From Hirundichthys speculiger (taxonomy: Eukaryota > Chordata > Actinopteri > Beloniformes > Exocoetidae), in contig JAGFBZ010000371.1 of NCBI GenBank assembly GCA_018398805.1, positions 432,001 to 496,000 of the forward strand: DNA of 64,000 nucleotides, read 5' to 3'. The notes beneath the pieces were generated by a model. It was not told the origin of the DNA. It did no database searches and worked only from the letters and a program-made list of their open reading frames with translations. Of the stretch, positions 23,603-33,838 are shown one piece after another. Positions within the stretch are counted from its first letter, which is position 1, and the number at the start of each line of letters is the position of its first letter. The position numbers and the translations under genes were made by a program.

Positions 23603-25948
23603 CTACAAAACAAGGCGCAAACGCCTGGGTCTTGCATTAAATATAGAGATGATCTCGTCATAGTCCAAAGTATCACAGAGTTCTTTTTCAAAGGACAAAA
23701 TTGACAGGTTGTTGAGACGGGTGGTACTCATGGATGCTCTGAGGTGCGTTTTAATCCGACCTGCAGTGGAGAACAGTCTCTCAACGCTACAAGACGTCAT
23801 GGGAAGTGTGATGATGACTCGCAGTAGTTTATTGAGGTTAGGGAAAATGTCAGGAGCACATATGTCCAACACTTCCATGAGGGATGGAAATTCCAGCCCG
23901 TTGGCAACTTTCCGGCGCAATTGCTCAATGAATACTGTTAATTCAGCATCCTCAACTGAGATGTGATAGTGATCACATGTGGTGCGCATGGACTCTGTCT
24001 GAGCAAATGTCTTTGAGTGTGGGAGAAACGTGGCTGCTGTCCTCATGATCCCATACTGGTCCTCTTGGAAACGAGTGTTCAGCTCTGTCAGTTCTCTGTC
24101 TAGGATATCGTTCCAGAGGTGTCGCAGGTCATCATCATTTTTGACACTCGTTGCTTTTCCCAGGCTTGTCGTGACCACAGATTCCGTGAGCCTCGCAGGA
24201 AGTCTCCTTTTTCTGTTCCCAGCAGTTATGTCCCAGCTTGTGATGTCATATTTGCTCATCAACTCTCCAGTCAGCTTTATCGCCGCTTCATACCCACATT
24301 TTGAATCGTGTCTGAACTGAGCAAATTTCTCTTTTAGTCCCTCAATGAGGTCGATGCATTCAGTGACACAAAGTGTCGGGCTTTGTAATCCCCTTGTAGC
24401 GAAGTCACTCGTCTGAAATAATTTCCCGAACGTGACGAGGAGGAATAAAAACTTTTTTGTTTCTATTTGCAGGAGCAGGGACCGCGCCTCGGCCTGCGTT
24501 TGGCCGCTGCTGCCGCTACTTTCACTGTATTCTGCTAGGACTTCTAATATGACGTCCAGCAGACTTAAAATTTTGCTCACTGCTCCAGACCTGGAACTCC
24601 AGCGCGTGTCCACGGAGCGCTGTAGTTCCAGGCACTGGCGGTCAGGATGGAGCTCCTTCTGCACCTCAACGAACCGAGCGTGTCTGCTGCTGCCTGTCAT
24701 GAAACTATGTATATTGTTCACTGTTTCAAAAAATGCGCTGACATGTCCGGACACCTTTGATGCTGCACATAGCACCAAATTCAGTCTGTGAGAATTACAG
24801 TGGACATACACAGCCTGAGGAAACGTTTGTTTTAAAATAACATGCACACCTCCCTTGTTTCCTGACATAACTGAGGCCCCGTCGAAACTGAAACCAACAC
24901 ACAGAGATGGGTCAAGTTGTAGTGGTTCAATCACCTGCAGTATTTTCTCTGCAATAGCAACTGCGCTCATGTCATTTGTGTCCACAAATCCAATTGCCCG
25001 TTCTTTTATTTTTCCTCCGTTAATGTATCTCACACAAACAGCTACAAGTTCACGTTTTGACTCATCCTTGTATTCGTCTGCCATGAGGGCGTAATAGGCG
25101 CCCGGTTCACGTATTTCTGCTTTGATCTTGCGCAACAACAAAGAAGCAGCTGATTCGAGCAGCTCATTTTGAACATCGGGGCTCATCAAAGTTCCGTTTC
25201 TGGGCAGCTGCTCCAGACGACTTTGGATCTGTGGGTCATATTTGCACATGAACTTGAACAGCTCGAGGAAGTTTCCTCTGTTAAGCGCATCCGCATCCTC
25301 CCTGTGACCTCTTAGGGGGATGTCCTGCTTGGCACAAAGCAGTACAATATCCAAAACGACTTTTAGATGGTCTCGATTCCTCTCAATGAACAAATAGTCC
25401 ATGGCATCACGGTTCATTTGGTTTAGCACATTTCCCCGGCCTGAACTTTGATTAGCCCGGTAACTTTGAAATTTCTCAAGTGAAAGGGAGTGAGGCTTGC
25501 TCCTCTGGTGCTTCTCGCATGCCTGACGCAGATGTTTCCAGTCTACAAACCCTTCTCTGACAAATGGGCCGTCAGCTCCGCCGGCAAAGTGTCTGCACAT
25601 TTTACAGAAAATCGCGTTCGTTTTCACACTGTATTCCAACCAAGAAAACTCTCCATACCACTTGGATGAGAAACACCGCGATTTTCCATTTTTAACTGTG
25701 CAGGGAAATTCCTTCAGTTGTGGCTGTGAAGGTGGTTCCTCAATAGCTGATAAATCAGTAGGTACGTCAGGCTGGCCGGGAGAGAGCGCTGGTGGTGGGG
25801 AGCAGGCGACCGGGCTTGGTGGGCTAACCGTATTACAGGTAGACTCTGTAAAACCGGGCTCTGTTGGCTCGAATGTTGGAGGCAGTGGTGTGTCATCTTC
25901 TTCGAGTCTGGGTCGTTTAAAATATGACATTAAAGTACTTTGTTTCAT
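23603..25948 (-). CDS. hAT-superfamily transposase (TTF zinc finger, DUF4371-like, ZMYM1-like class), 781 aa
   Basis: Predicted enzyme for cut-and-paste movement of the surrounding transposon. The N-terminal tail (1-90) is Pro/Glu-rich and begins with QSTLMSYF (3-10), which fits a PCNA-interacting box. A TTF-type zinc finger lies at about 92-155 (C115-x2-C118, then C144, H147, H153). The RNase H-like core follows, with D291 in MADEYKDES, D356 in FSFDGASVMSG and a CNSHRLNLVL block near 384-393. The C-terminal hAT dimerisation region is at about 700-760, with E723 in the SVERLFS signature. D291, D356 and E723 are the best candidates for the DDE triad. There are no internal stops or frameshifts and the length is normal for the family. 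The first Met is chosen because it precedes the PIP-like motif and follows non-coding sequence. The family is known from hAT transposons; present activity is inferred. Confidence 0.93.
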   Translation of the reverse strand: MKQSTLMSYFKRPRLEEDDTPLPPTFEPTEPGFTESTCNTVSPPSPVACSPPPALSPGQPDVPTDLSAIEEPPSQPQLKEFPCTVKNGKSRCFSSKWYGEFSWLEYSVKTNAIFCKMCRHFAGGADGPFVREGFVDWKHLRQACEKHQRSKPHSLSLEKFQSYRANQSSGRGNVLNQMNRDAMDYLFIERNRDHLKVVLDIVLLCAKQDIPLRGHREDADALNRGNFLELFKFMCKYDPQIQSRLEQLPRNGTLMSPDVQNELLESAASLLLRKIKAEIREPGAYYALMADEYKDESKRELVAVCVRYINGGKIKERAIGFVDTNDMSAVAIAEKILQVIEPLQLDPSLCVGFSFDGASVMSGNKGGVHVILKQTFPQAVYVHCNSHRLNLVLCAASKVSGHVSAFFETVNNIHSFMTGSSRHARFVEVQKELHPDRQCLELQRSVDTRWSSRSGAVSKILSLLDVILEVLAEYSESSGSSGQTQAEARSLLLQIETKKFLFLLVTFGKLFQTSDFATRGLQSPTLCVTECIDLIEGLKEKFAQFRHDSKCGYEAAIKLTGELMSKYDITSWDITAGNRKRRLPARLTESVVTTSLGKATSVKNDDDLRHLWNDILDRELTELNTRFQEDQYGIMRTAATFLPHSKTFAQTESMRTTCDHYHISVEDAELTVFIEQLRRKVANGLEFPSLMEVLDICAPDIFPNLNKLLRVIITLPMTSCSVERLFSTAGRIKTHLRASMSTTRLNNLSILSFEKELCDTLDYDEIISIFNARPRRLRLVL

Positions 25949-26026
25949 CTTTTACAAAAGTCAAAAGTCCGGTGGCTAACTGTTTCTAAAAAACAAACAA
26001 ACTGACCCAGAGTACTACTCGCTGTC

Positions 26027-26040
26027 GTTGCCATGGTAAC
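26027..26040. promoter_or_regulatory. Predicted RFX X-box motif 1
   Basis: GTTGCCATGGTAAC fits the RFX X-box consensus GTNRCC(N0-3)RGYAAC on sequence alone. It sits in the left arm of the inverted repeat upstream of the transposase. Confidence 0.65.
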
Positions 26041-26083
26041 AGTTACGCGCGTGACGTGACGGCAAAAAGCAAGTTGCTAGGCT

Positions 26084-26097
26084 GTTACCATGGCAAC
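26084..26097. promoter_or_regulatory. Predicted RFX X-box motif 2
   Basis: GTTACCATGGCAAC is the inverted copy of motif 1 and again fits the X-box consensus. The two motifs start 57 bp apart. Confidence 0.65.
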
Positions 26098-26351
26098 GAC
26101 AGCGAGTAGTACTCTGGGGTTCAATATCTTTTTTTTGTTTGTTTGTTTGTTTGTTTTTTAGAAAGAAAGAAACATATATAGGATATATACTGTAGAATAG
26201 GTCGAATTAAAATTCCCTGATGAGCATAATTGGTCTCTTTCAAAAATGTATATTTTTTTTAATTTCTCAAACATGGATGGGCGGGCCAGTGATTCATGTG
26301 GGCGGCACTGGCCCGGCCAGGCCCACTCCTGCCTACGTGCCTGCCTTTGAG

Positions 26352-27122
26352 GAGGAAGCGCAGCAGATTTTACAGCCTCAGGTCTGCTGCTAATAAAATA
26401 AAACCATTCGGTCAAGGTCAGGGGCTTTTTCTTTTTTTTTTTCTGGACGTCATAAGCGACTTTGTAAATGTTAGCGTAGCAGGAGCTGGAGTTGATGATC
26501 AGGAAATACTCATCAGGCTCCTTTTCATGAATGAGTTTAGAGCCGACAGCAGTGCTTTTTAGTTTGTGACCATCCATTAAAACCACGCTATGTAGCAACG
26601 CCACTGTAGACCAGATGGGGGCAGCGTTCTACAGGAAAGTTCACGTGTCTGTTGGCTGAATAAAAAGAACTGGACAAACCCTCCGTTACATCAGCAACAT
26701 GTTTTCTGAGTGTCGTCTGAACCAGACATCCAAAGATGGGCAAAATGTTAAATTCTGGTAACTGGATGGAGCAGCGCTACCTTACTGCAGTTGCTACACG
26801 CTAGCTGTTTTAGTTAAGCTTAGCTCATGATAATTACAGTTATTTTACCTGTTCATCCACCCTCATGTCGCTACCAAAATGACATATGAACTCCCAGAGC
26901 TCAAGCAAGGACTCGCTCGGTTGCCTCAGACGTCTCAGACATCCCACTGGAGCGCCGTTTGACTGGCGGTCCACCTGGAGGAGGTAGAAGCTGGTCGAAA
27001 GGTCATCTGGCCGGCAGTTTCTGGATAGCAGTCTTCGACTGGGGGTGAAGTGTGACTCCTCCCAGGTCAAATCAGAGCACAGGACGCCATATTATCATTA
27101 AAATAGGAAAGATGAGGTCATG
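26352..27122. other. Non-coding stretch containing dispersed repeat copy 2
   Basis: Positions about 26660-26830 (AGAACTGGACAAACCCTC through GCTAGCTGTTTTAG) are a diverged copy of the repeat at 3869-4110. No gene seen. Confidence 0.5.
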
Positions 27123-27310
27123 TTAGACCACATGTGTCAAACACAAGGCCCGCGGGCCTAATGTGGCCCATCACGTCATTTTATGTGGCCCTTGAGAGCT
27201 TCTGCATAATTGGCTTAAAATTTAAACCAATATTTTAAGACTTAAAATAAGCTTACACCGCTTTAAAGCGATTTTTCAGAATTGATTAACTTTACAAACT
27301 AACCCTAACA

Positions 27311-27964
27311 TGTCCAGGAAAAGAAAAATTGATGCACAAGGAAGGCAGTTTCATGAATGATGGGAAAACAATTACAAGATTGTATCTCAAGGTGAAATAA
27401 CAGTATGACTTTTGTGTTATGAGGCGGGTGTCAGTCGTGAAAGAGTTTAATCTACAGTCGTGGAAAAAATTATTAGACCACCCTTGTTTTCTTCAGTTTC
27501 TTGTTCATTTTAGTGCCTGGTACAACTAAAGGTACATTTGTTTGGACAAACATAACGATAACCACAAAGATTGCTCATAAGAGTTTTATTTAAGAGCTGA
27601 TATCTTACCATTTTCCATGGTTTTCTTGATTATAACCTAAAACACTTAAGTTTTTACATCAATAGCTATGGCGTTGTACTGCCAAAAACACTGCTTTTAT
27701 GCATTCAGTGTTTTCTTTTCTGTCTGTTTTAGTCACATGATGATGTTTAGTGGTACCAGGTATTAAAATGAACAAGAAACTGAAGAATAAATGGTGGTTT
27801 AATAATTTTTCCATGACTGTACGTCGGCATTTTGACAGCAAACATGGAGCTAAGTATGCTAAATTTAGCCTGCAAGAAAAACAAAGAACCGCTTCCGCTT
27901 CTGAAACCAAGCTAATGGGTACTCTAAGAACCACAAACCCTGAGTTTAATGTAATAACGACCTA
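27311..27964 (+). pseudogene. GTF2IRD2-type hAT transposase N-terminal fragment, broken
   Basis: Translation from about 27311 gives SRKRKIDAQGRQFHE, similar to the KRKID-GR-F start of the domesticated hAT region of GTF2IRD2. An LLCYE segment and VSVVKEFNL follow in a shifted frame. After the inserted MITE (27455-27819) the segment RRHFDSKHGAKYAKF continues what looks like a BED-type zinc finger. Stop codons occur in the first part (for example a TGA after FHE), there is at least one frameshift, and the rest of the transposase is absent. It cannot encode a working protein. The family call rests on remembered similarity, not a search. Confidence 0.65.
27455..27819. mobile_element. Tc1/mariner-type MITE, copy 2
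   Basis: TA at 27453-27454 and 27820-27821, ends CAGTCGTGGAAAAAAT and complement. Few differences from the copy at 9791-10156 are visible. It interrupts the hAT fossil between its VKEFNL and RRHF segments. Confidence 0.9.
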
Positions 27965-28389
27965 AATGTTTGAAACTTGAATACATAATAAATACAGAAA
28001 CCGTTATTTAACATTATAATAAGGTGTAGTTTAATTTATTTTGATTTACATTGCATTTTGTTACATTCATGCTGTCAATCTGGCCCTTCAGGGCCACCAT
28101 GATGCTGATGTGGCCCTCAGTTATAAACGAGTCTGACCCCCCTGTTTTAGACCATCATTCACAGCAGAGTCACTTCAGCAAAAGCGCTCAGTAGCTAAAG
28201 TGGGAGCCACATGTTTGACACCAGAGACTGAAATGCAGGTGTGATTTTATACATTTGTATGTACCTGATGAGCTACATCGGTAATTCAGCCCTTGTGCAG
28301 CCGTCTTGGATGTGAACTCTGGCGGCGGAGACCAAATCGGCTATAAACATGTTTATTTCTGCAAATGCAGTTGGGCATTTTCACCCAGA

Positions 28390-28970
28390 TAGGAGTGTGA
28401 AAAAAAAAAATCAATTTGGCAATATATCGCGATTTTTGGCCGCCCAATAATATATCGATTTTTCAGCTCCTAACATCGATTTTTTTTTTCAAAAACACTA
28501 ATAATAAACAATAAATAGGTTGTTTTGAAACAAATAGTTGTGGCTCAATTTGATCAATATCATCTGATGAACATGATTTTTTATCTCTACTTTTAATTTT
28601 GATATTAACTGGGTAGAATATCGCAATATATCGTGATATCGCGATATCCTGATAATATTGTATAGTGTCCCAAGTTTTCCCAAGTTTGTGAGTATTGGCA
28701 AGGACCTCGCAAACTTGGGACACTATACGATATTATCACGATATCGTGATTTCACGATATATTGCGATATTCTACCCAGTTAATATCCAAATTAAAAGTA
28801 GAGATGAAAAATCAAGTTGCTGTATATGTTCATCAGATGATATTGATCATTCAGAGGACAAATTCAGCCACAACAAGAGCTGAAAATTATCTGCTGATTA
28901 TTATCACGATATCGTGATAATATCGTATAGTGTCTCAAGTTTGCGAGGTCCTTGGTAATACTCACCCCTA
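28390..28970. mobile_element. hAT-like MITE family I, copy 1, with internal inverted duplication
   Basis: Begins TAGGAGTGTGAAAAA and ends GGTAATACTCACCCCTA, as in family I copies at 35043 and 48003. Two arms (about 28545-28688 and 28708-28865) are inverted copies, making the middle a fold-back rich in ATATCGCGATA. No clear target duplication. Confidence 0.75.
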
Positions 28971-31080
28971 ATGTCCAGAAATGTCAGCCGACAGCTCCTT
29001 CGTTTCGTTATCGCTCCAGTGCTCTGCGACGCGATAATCACTCCGCCTCGTAATTATCTCCCATGATGCACGAGCAGCCACGGGTCATTCCAGGTAACCG
29101 TCCTCCTGTCAGTACACTTTTAAGTCCGCGCTCCAAAGGTCCATTTGTTCAGCGGGTTAAAGGTCAACGGCGGTGGGCGCGTCCACCGGGGCGGGGAACT
29201 CGACCCCGTTTGTGTGTGGGCGGCGGCGGCGGGGAGACGCTGATGGTAAATCGATGGTGATGGATCGGAGCGCCGCATGGCTGAGCTCTGCTGCGTCAGG
29301 GTGCGACTTTTACACCTCCTCTCTTCTTCTCATTATCCTCTCCTCCCTCCTACTCCCCCCATTTCTCCTTTTTCATCTTGAAACCGCCGCCACGCTCAGA
29401 AGCGATTTTTTGTGTGTGTGCGTTGGATCGTGTGTGTGTGTGTGCGTTTACAGTAAGTAAAAGATTCGATATGTGGTGTCAGATGGCATCTGGCAGACGT
29501 TGATGGGAAGATAAAAAGCAACAGGATCGATACGAGACCGCTGAAACTGGACTCGAGTCTCTCCGTGAAGTGTTTTCAGACCGACTGTTGGATCATGATT
29601 ACTGCTCTGAAATTAAACTGTTGTCCTGCTTTTTCTGTCTGTTGTTGGAATGTAACACAAACTGCTGATGTCTAATGGAAAAAAACAGAAAATGATGATG
29701 ATGTGAAGCATTTTTATGATGTGAAAACGATGTAACTGCTAATTAAGGTGCTGTTGCTTCACCCTGAAAGTACCAGGATGTCATAAATAACCACTTGGTT
29801 CTGTTTTCTAGGAGAAAAACATTGGCCGGTCCGCTCCCAGAGTCACCATGGTAGGGATGGCTACTCTTTGTCCGAGGGTCCAAGCTGCCTCTAACCACTT
29901 TCAGACGAGCGTATTTGTCTAATGAGCTCGTTACTGATCAGTAATGGGGGCGGAGCTTGTGATGAGTGTTTGGAGGCAGCTCAAACCTTGAGTGTTCATC
30001 GTAGTGCAGTGCCTTCCTGTTGACTTCTATTCTCCTGTTTTCCTTCCTAACCTGTATTTTCCCCCTGACGTCTAGCTCTCCTCTGTGTGTAACGGCTACA
30101 TGTGTACAAGTCTGGACTGTGTGTTGGTTTTAGGGGTGTGACGGTACGAGGAAAACAAAAACAAACAAAGAAAATATATCGCTGATTTGGTAAAAGTCCT
30201 GCAGGCAGCTGTAGGAGTCGTGACGTTTCAGCGCGAGACGAGACGATCTCAGGACGGTCCGAAGAACCAGGAAGTGTTTAACCAATCAGATAAATGTTAT
30301 GACAGGATACAACGTTACTGAAAATCCATCACTATTGAACGTACATGTCACACCTTCAGAGCATTTGGTAACATTTAGAAATAAAATAACGAAAAAAAAT
30401 GATAAACAACGTACATTTCCACAGTATCCACCGTACCTTCAACAGGATGCGTTTCAGTTACTAATAAAATCTGGATTAAATGGCTAATAAACGTGGCGAC
30501 ATCGAACAACAGCTAAATGTAAAGACGTTACCCTGATAAACGGACTATTATTATTGAGTATAGACCTTTTAAATATTCATCGAAACCGAGGATATAATTG
30601 CACAATTTAAAATAAACACAAAAAAAAACTGAAAAAAGTAGTTCCGGTCGTCCTTTAGGAGCCGATGTTCAACCAGCCTCACCTGTTAGAGTCTGTTATC
30701 ACACTGGACCTGCTGAGGTGACGAGAATCGCTCTGATTGTTCCTGAAGTTTAAAACGTGTGTTTGAGCTGAAACCCAGAAGGTCAGGGATTTCCCTCCGA
30801 GGTCGTACGAACCAACGGCAGAGTCGCTGAGCAGACGGACAAGCAGCTGAAACAACTACGTTAAAGGAATATCTCCCTCCGCCCTGTTGAGGATCCAGTT
30901 CGACGGCTCGAGCCAGAATCTCGCTCCCAGAGACGTCGCATTGTTTGAGTTAGAAGGTGGAGTCAGATGCTCTACTTGACTCCGCCCCCTCCTCTGGTGG
31001 GGGTGGAGTCAAGTAGGGGTTTTTTAAAGCTGCTCTATTTCTCTACTTCTGCTGCGTTGACGCAAGAGCCATTGATGATA
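28971..31080. other. Non-coding stretch with a GT run and a strong short hairpin
   Basis: GT-rich tract at about 29410-29448. A possible transposon end (TAGGGGTGTGACGGTACGAG) is at about 30133-30153. A hairpin lies at 30972-31016. No gene seen. Confidence 0.45.
30972..31016. repeat. Short near-perfect hairpin
   Basis: CTACTTGACTCCGCCCCC is followed after about 9 nt by GGGGGTGGAGTCAAGTAG, an 18-bp stem with a single mismatch. Confidence 0.8.
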
Positions 31081-31759
31081 CAATAAACCCTCACAGTTAG
31101 CAGTCTCAGCAATCACCATCTCAGTACATCGTGGAGGTTTAAAAAATATTCATTTAAAAAAAAAAATTCAAACGAAGCGTGCGAGGTTGAAGCGAAACAC
31201 ATCACATCAAGAACGAGTCTCAGGAAGCAACAAGAGCCGACACGGGAGGCCCCATGAATGAAAATCGAGGCCTGTGATTGGCAGCTACGACGGGTATTAC
31301 TGTGGCGTCGGTGGTCTGTAGCTGCACTTGTTGTTTCCGTTCGTCAGTTCTGAACATCGCTAGCTTATTTCAGTGATTTAGTGCCGTTTTAAAGTTAACT
31401 CATTCACTGACACTGACGTCTATAGATGTCAGTTGGGTCTAATATGTGTCACTGGGGTTGCTAGGCAGAGCGTCAAAATAAATATCAGTTTGAACATCGT
31501 AGTTAGTGTCCTGATCCTCTAGATGGCAGCATTGCCACTCTCTATAAAGCCGCCGTTTCACCCCCCCTCCCCCCGAGGAATAGCGAGTGAGAGAAAAGAT
31601 GGCGGATCTCATTCTACTGCTGAATACGGAAGAATGGAATGAGGTAGAATCAAACGTTTTTTTTTTGAAAAAGTGGAACTTCTCGATAAGTTGAGGGGTT
31701 TTTCGCCATTGGCGGGGGGGTCACAGCCCCCATTAACCGTGAAGTGCGAGGGTTTACTG
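31081..31759. mobile_element. Mariner-type MITE
   Basis: TA dinucleotides flank both ends (31079-31080 and 31760-31761). Left end CAATAAACCCTCACAGTT, right end complementary to CAGTAAACCCTCGCACTT. The right part includes GGTTAATGGGGGCTG on the minus strand, similar to the start of element H. No intact transposase. Confidence 0.7.
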
Positions 31760-31761
31760 TA

Positions 31762-32515
31762 CTGTGCTGATAAACAGAGCCCGGAAAGCATGTCTTGTAG
31801 TACCGCTTTGCTCCACTTGAGGCGCACTTCGCTGCGTCCCACTGGGAGCTAGCGGTGTTGCTACATTAAAATCAAAACGCGTTTGCATCCAGTCAGATCG
31901 ATGTTAAAACAAGACTTGGACCAAAGACAGACGTTTTCCTTCGAGGCGTACGAACCAACGGTTTCTGGGTTCAAAGCGAACACTCGGCTTCCCCCCGAGC
32001 GTCTCCAGCTGCAGCGGCGGACGTAAAAGACCGGCGGTAAATCTGAGAGAGGAGATCTTATTTGCCGACAGTCTCACAGCAGTTTCGTTTGAACGCATCC
32101 ACATTAAAAAAATAAGAAAAAAAAAAAGGCTTGAAGGAAGCTGCAGCATCAGCTGATCCGATGTTCTGTTGAGGGAGAAGAGTGTTGAAGCAGATCTGAA
32201 GTGATTTCAGCTGATGTTGGAGCTGTCGTTGACTGGTGTCTAAACACCCACCGCCCAAAACCATCCTGAGAAACACAGGAAAGAAACTGAAACTGTCACA
32301 TGTGGACATTTTTCATCATTATTATCATTTCTGAGTGCAAACGTTGGAGTCGGTGCCGTTTGTGCATTTTAAAAGTGTCATCAAAATAGAAAATAATGCT
32401 GGACAGTGTAATTAGAACCTAATTAGACATTTCATTGAAATTGTGTTTCAGGTTGATTATGCTGCCGTGTTTTTATGATCCCATTAAGTTACAACCAACC
32501 AGGCGCGATCCAGAC
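31762..32515. other. Non-coding stretch, nothing recognised
   Basis: Open frames on the minus strand at 31904-32309 overlap in different frames and match nothing I recognise. Confidence 0.4.
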
Positions 32516-33838
32516 CGGAGCTGTGGTCGATTTTATCAATTCTGCGATATATATCGATATTTTTATTTCCCCAGAGAGTATCGTTTTTTAGCCACGGGTA
32601 TCAATATTCTAAGCTTCTTTCAAATCCTCACCTTTTTGTAAGATTGTAAGATGAATATCGATATATATCATATCTATGGCTGGGCAACGATTAAAATTTT
32701 TAACCGTGATTAATCACGTTGTATACGAAAAATCAAATAATGAATTCAAAAGTAGTGTAAAGGTCACTTTTATTTAAATGTTCTGCTGCCATATGAACTA
32801 AAGTGTCATAACATTTGTTGTTCAAACACTTTTAACATCAGCACTTGTCAGTAACACATATTTAGAGTAAATATCATCTTAAAAAATGTAAAATAAAATA
32901 AAGCTTATTGCCACTGCCAGGGCATTAATGTCATCCTGTTTTTATAAGAAATAAAAAAAAGTCTACAAACAAAATCTAACAAAATGATTGTGTCTCAGCA
33001 CAATCAGAACATTAAAACAGGTAATTTCTGAGGTAACAGCAGAAACTTTTAACGGGGAGTTCAACTTGTCAGTTGTTACAAATAACCTTGTTTCTGTTGA
33101 ATCCTCCGTCTGGGAGAACTTTAAAATGAAAATGTCCATGTTAAAGTTCTGTAACTTTACCAATCCGTGTATTATTCATTCTGTCCATTTTCTATTGTCA
33201 ATCAAAAATTTAAAAAATTAAAAAGTTACATTACATTACGTTTTTCGTTTTTATAATCAAACACAAAAAAACGGAAAAAAAATGCAATTTTTTTTATAGT
33301 TCAATTTTAGACTTTTAGACAAAAATATGAAATTTAAAAACAGGCCACAGAACTGAATTAGTTTTATAATGGAGGACTGGACTTTCTGTTGTCATTACAC
33401 ATCTGTACCACTAGATGGAGCCGCACTGCAGTAACCAGCTAGAGAACAGCAGGACAGTGAACACATGGAGCAGATCTGATGGAACATGGAGGAATGACCA
33501 CAAAGTTTTGTTGCAGTCCAGAATTTTCTTTTTTAGACAGAATTGTTAATATTTCTACCTGAGTTGCTACCTGAACTGTAAAGTTCACGGATTTTTACCG
33601 TTCTCCATGTCTGTTTTAGTTTTTCCTTGTTTACCTGCAAATTATCTTCCGGTTCTGCAGCAGCCAGTAACAGACTTTTCAAAACAAAAGCATGTGAGCA
33701 ACATGCGTTAACGCGCGATAAAATAAATGTCTGCGTTAATAAATTAATGCGTTAATGCGATAATAACGCGATAACTTGCCCAGCCCTTATCGAATATCGT
33801 GTATCGTATCGTGAGATTAGGGTATCGCTACAGCCTTA
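32516..33838. mobile_element. hAT-like MITE family A, copy 3, split by element K
   Basis: The left part has TTTTATCAATTCTGCGATAT and the right part ends GGTATCGCTACAGCCTTA, the family A ends. It is interrupted by a 1.1-kb element K insertion at 32677-33787. The flanks do not match, so the outer insertion is old. Confidence 0.75.
32677..33787. mobile_element. Element K, copy 1 (GGGCTGGGCAA termini)
   Basis: The ends are GGCTGGGCAACGATTAAAA and AACTTGCCCAGCCC. The subterminal sequence repeats TTAATCACG and TTAACGCG motifs. A close copy is at 38321-39461. The small open frames in both copies correspond to the same non-coding body. No target duplication resolved. Confidence 0.8.

Larger units (their letters stand above)
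26006..26118. promoter_or_regulatory. 37-bp inverted repeat in the transposase 5' region
   Basis: Arms 26006-26042 and 26082-26118 are perfect inverted copies separated by 39 nt. The pairing extends outward imperfectly through TTTCTAAAAAACAAAC-type and GTTTGTTTTTTAGAAA-type flanks. The arms lie about 60-170 bp upstream of the transposase start, on its promoter side. The spacer holds GTGACGTGACGG, similar to a CRE/ATF half-site. It may be a promoter, or a small palindromic insertion. Confidence 0.75.
22952..26343 (-). mobile_element. Complete hAT DNA transposon with intact transposase
   Basis: A 3,392-bp element flanked by identical 8-bp target duplications CCTTTGAG (22944-22951 and 26344-26351). 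The left terminus is CAGTGGCGTAGGCAG and the right terminus, read inward, is CAGGCACGTAGGCAGG, a short imperfect inverted repeat of hAT type. Both ends are followed by GGGTGGGCCAG / GTGGGCCTGGCC-like subterminal blocks. One long minus-strand gene (23603-25948) fills the middle. The 3' side (about 23130-23600) contains a partial internal duplication around CTTAAATCTTAAG. Identical TSDs and an uninterrupted gene argue for a recent insertion. Confidence 0.96.
27131..28144 (+). mobile_element. Decayed hAT (Charlie/GTF2IRD2-like) element
   Basis: Left end CATGTGTCAAACACAAGGCC; the right end reads GGCCCTCAGTTATAAACGAG followed by TCTGACCCCCCTG. These match the CAGGGGTGTCAAACTC-type ends with internal GGCCC blocks of vertebrate hAT-Charlie elements. 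TTAGACCA is duplicated at 27123-27130 and 28147-28154, the right copy being offset by two bases. It contains a broken transposase fragment and a Tc1-type MITE. Confidence 0.75.

Noticed and set aside
23709..25094. Plus-strand open frames opposite the transposase
   Set aside because: Shadows of the minus-strand hAT gene; no recognisable protein.
32963..33221. Small open frames shared with 38582-38894
   Set aside because: They are conserved only because both lie in copies of element K; stops and lengths differ and no domain is seen.
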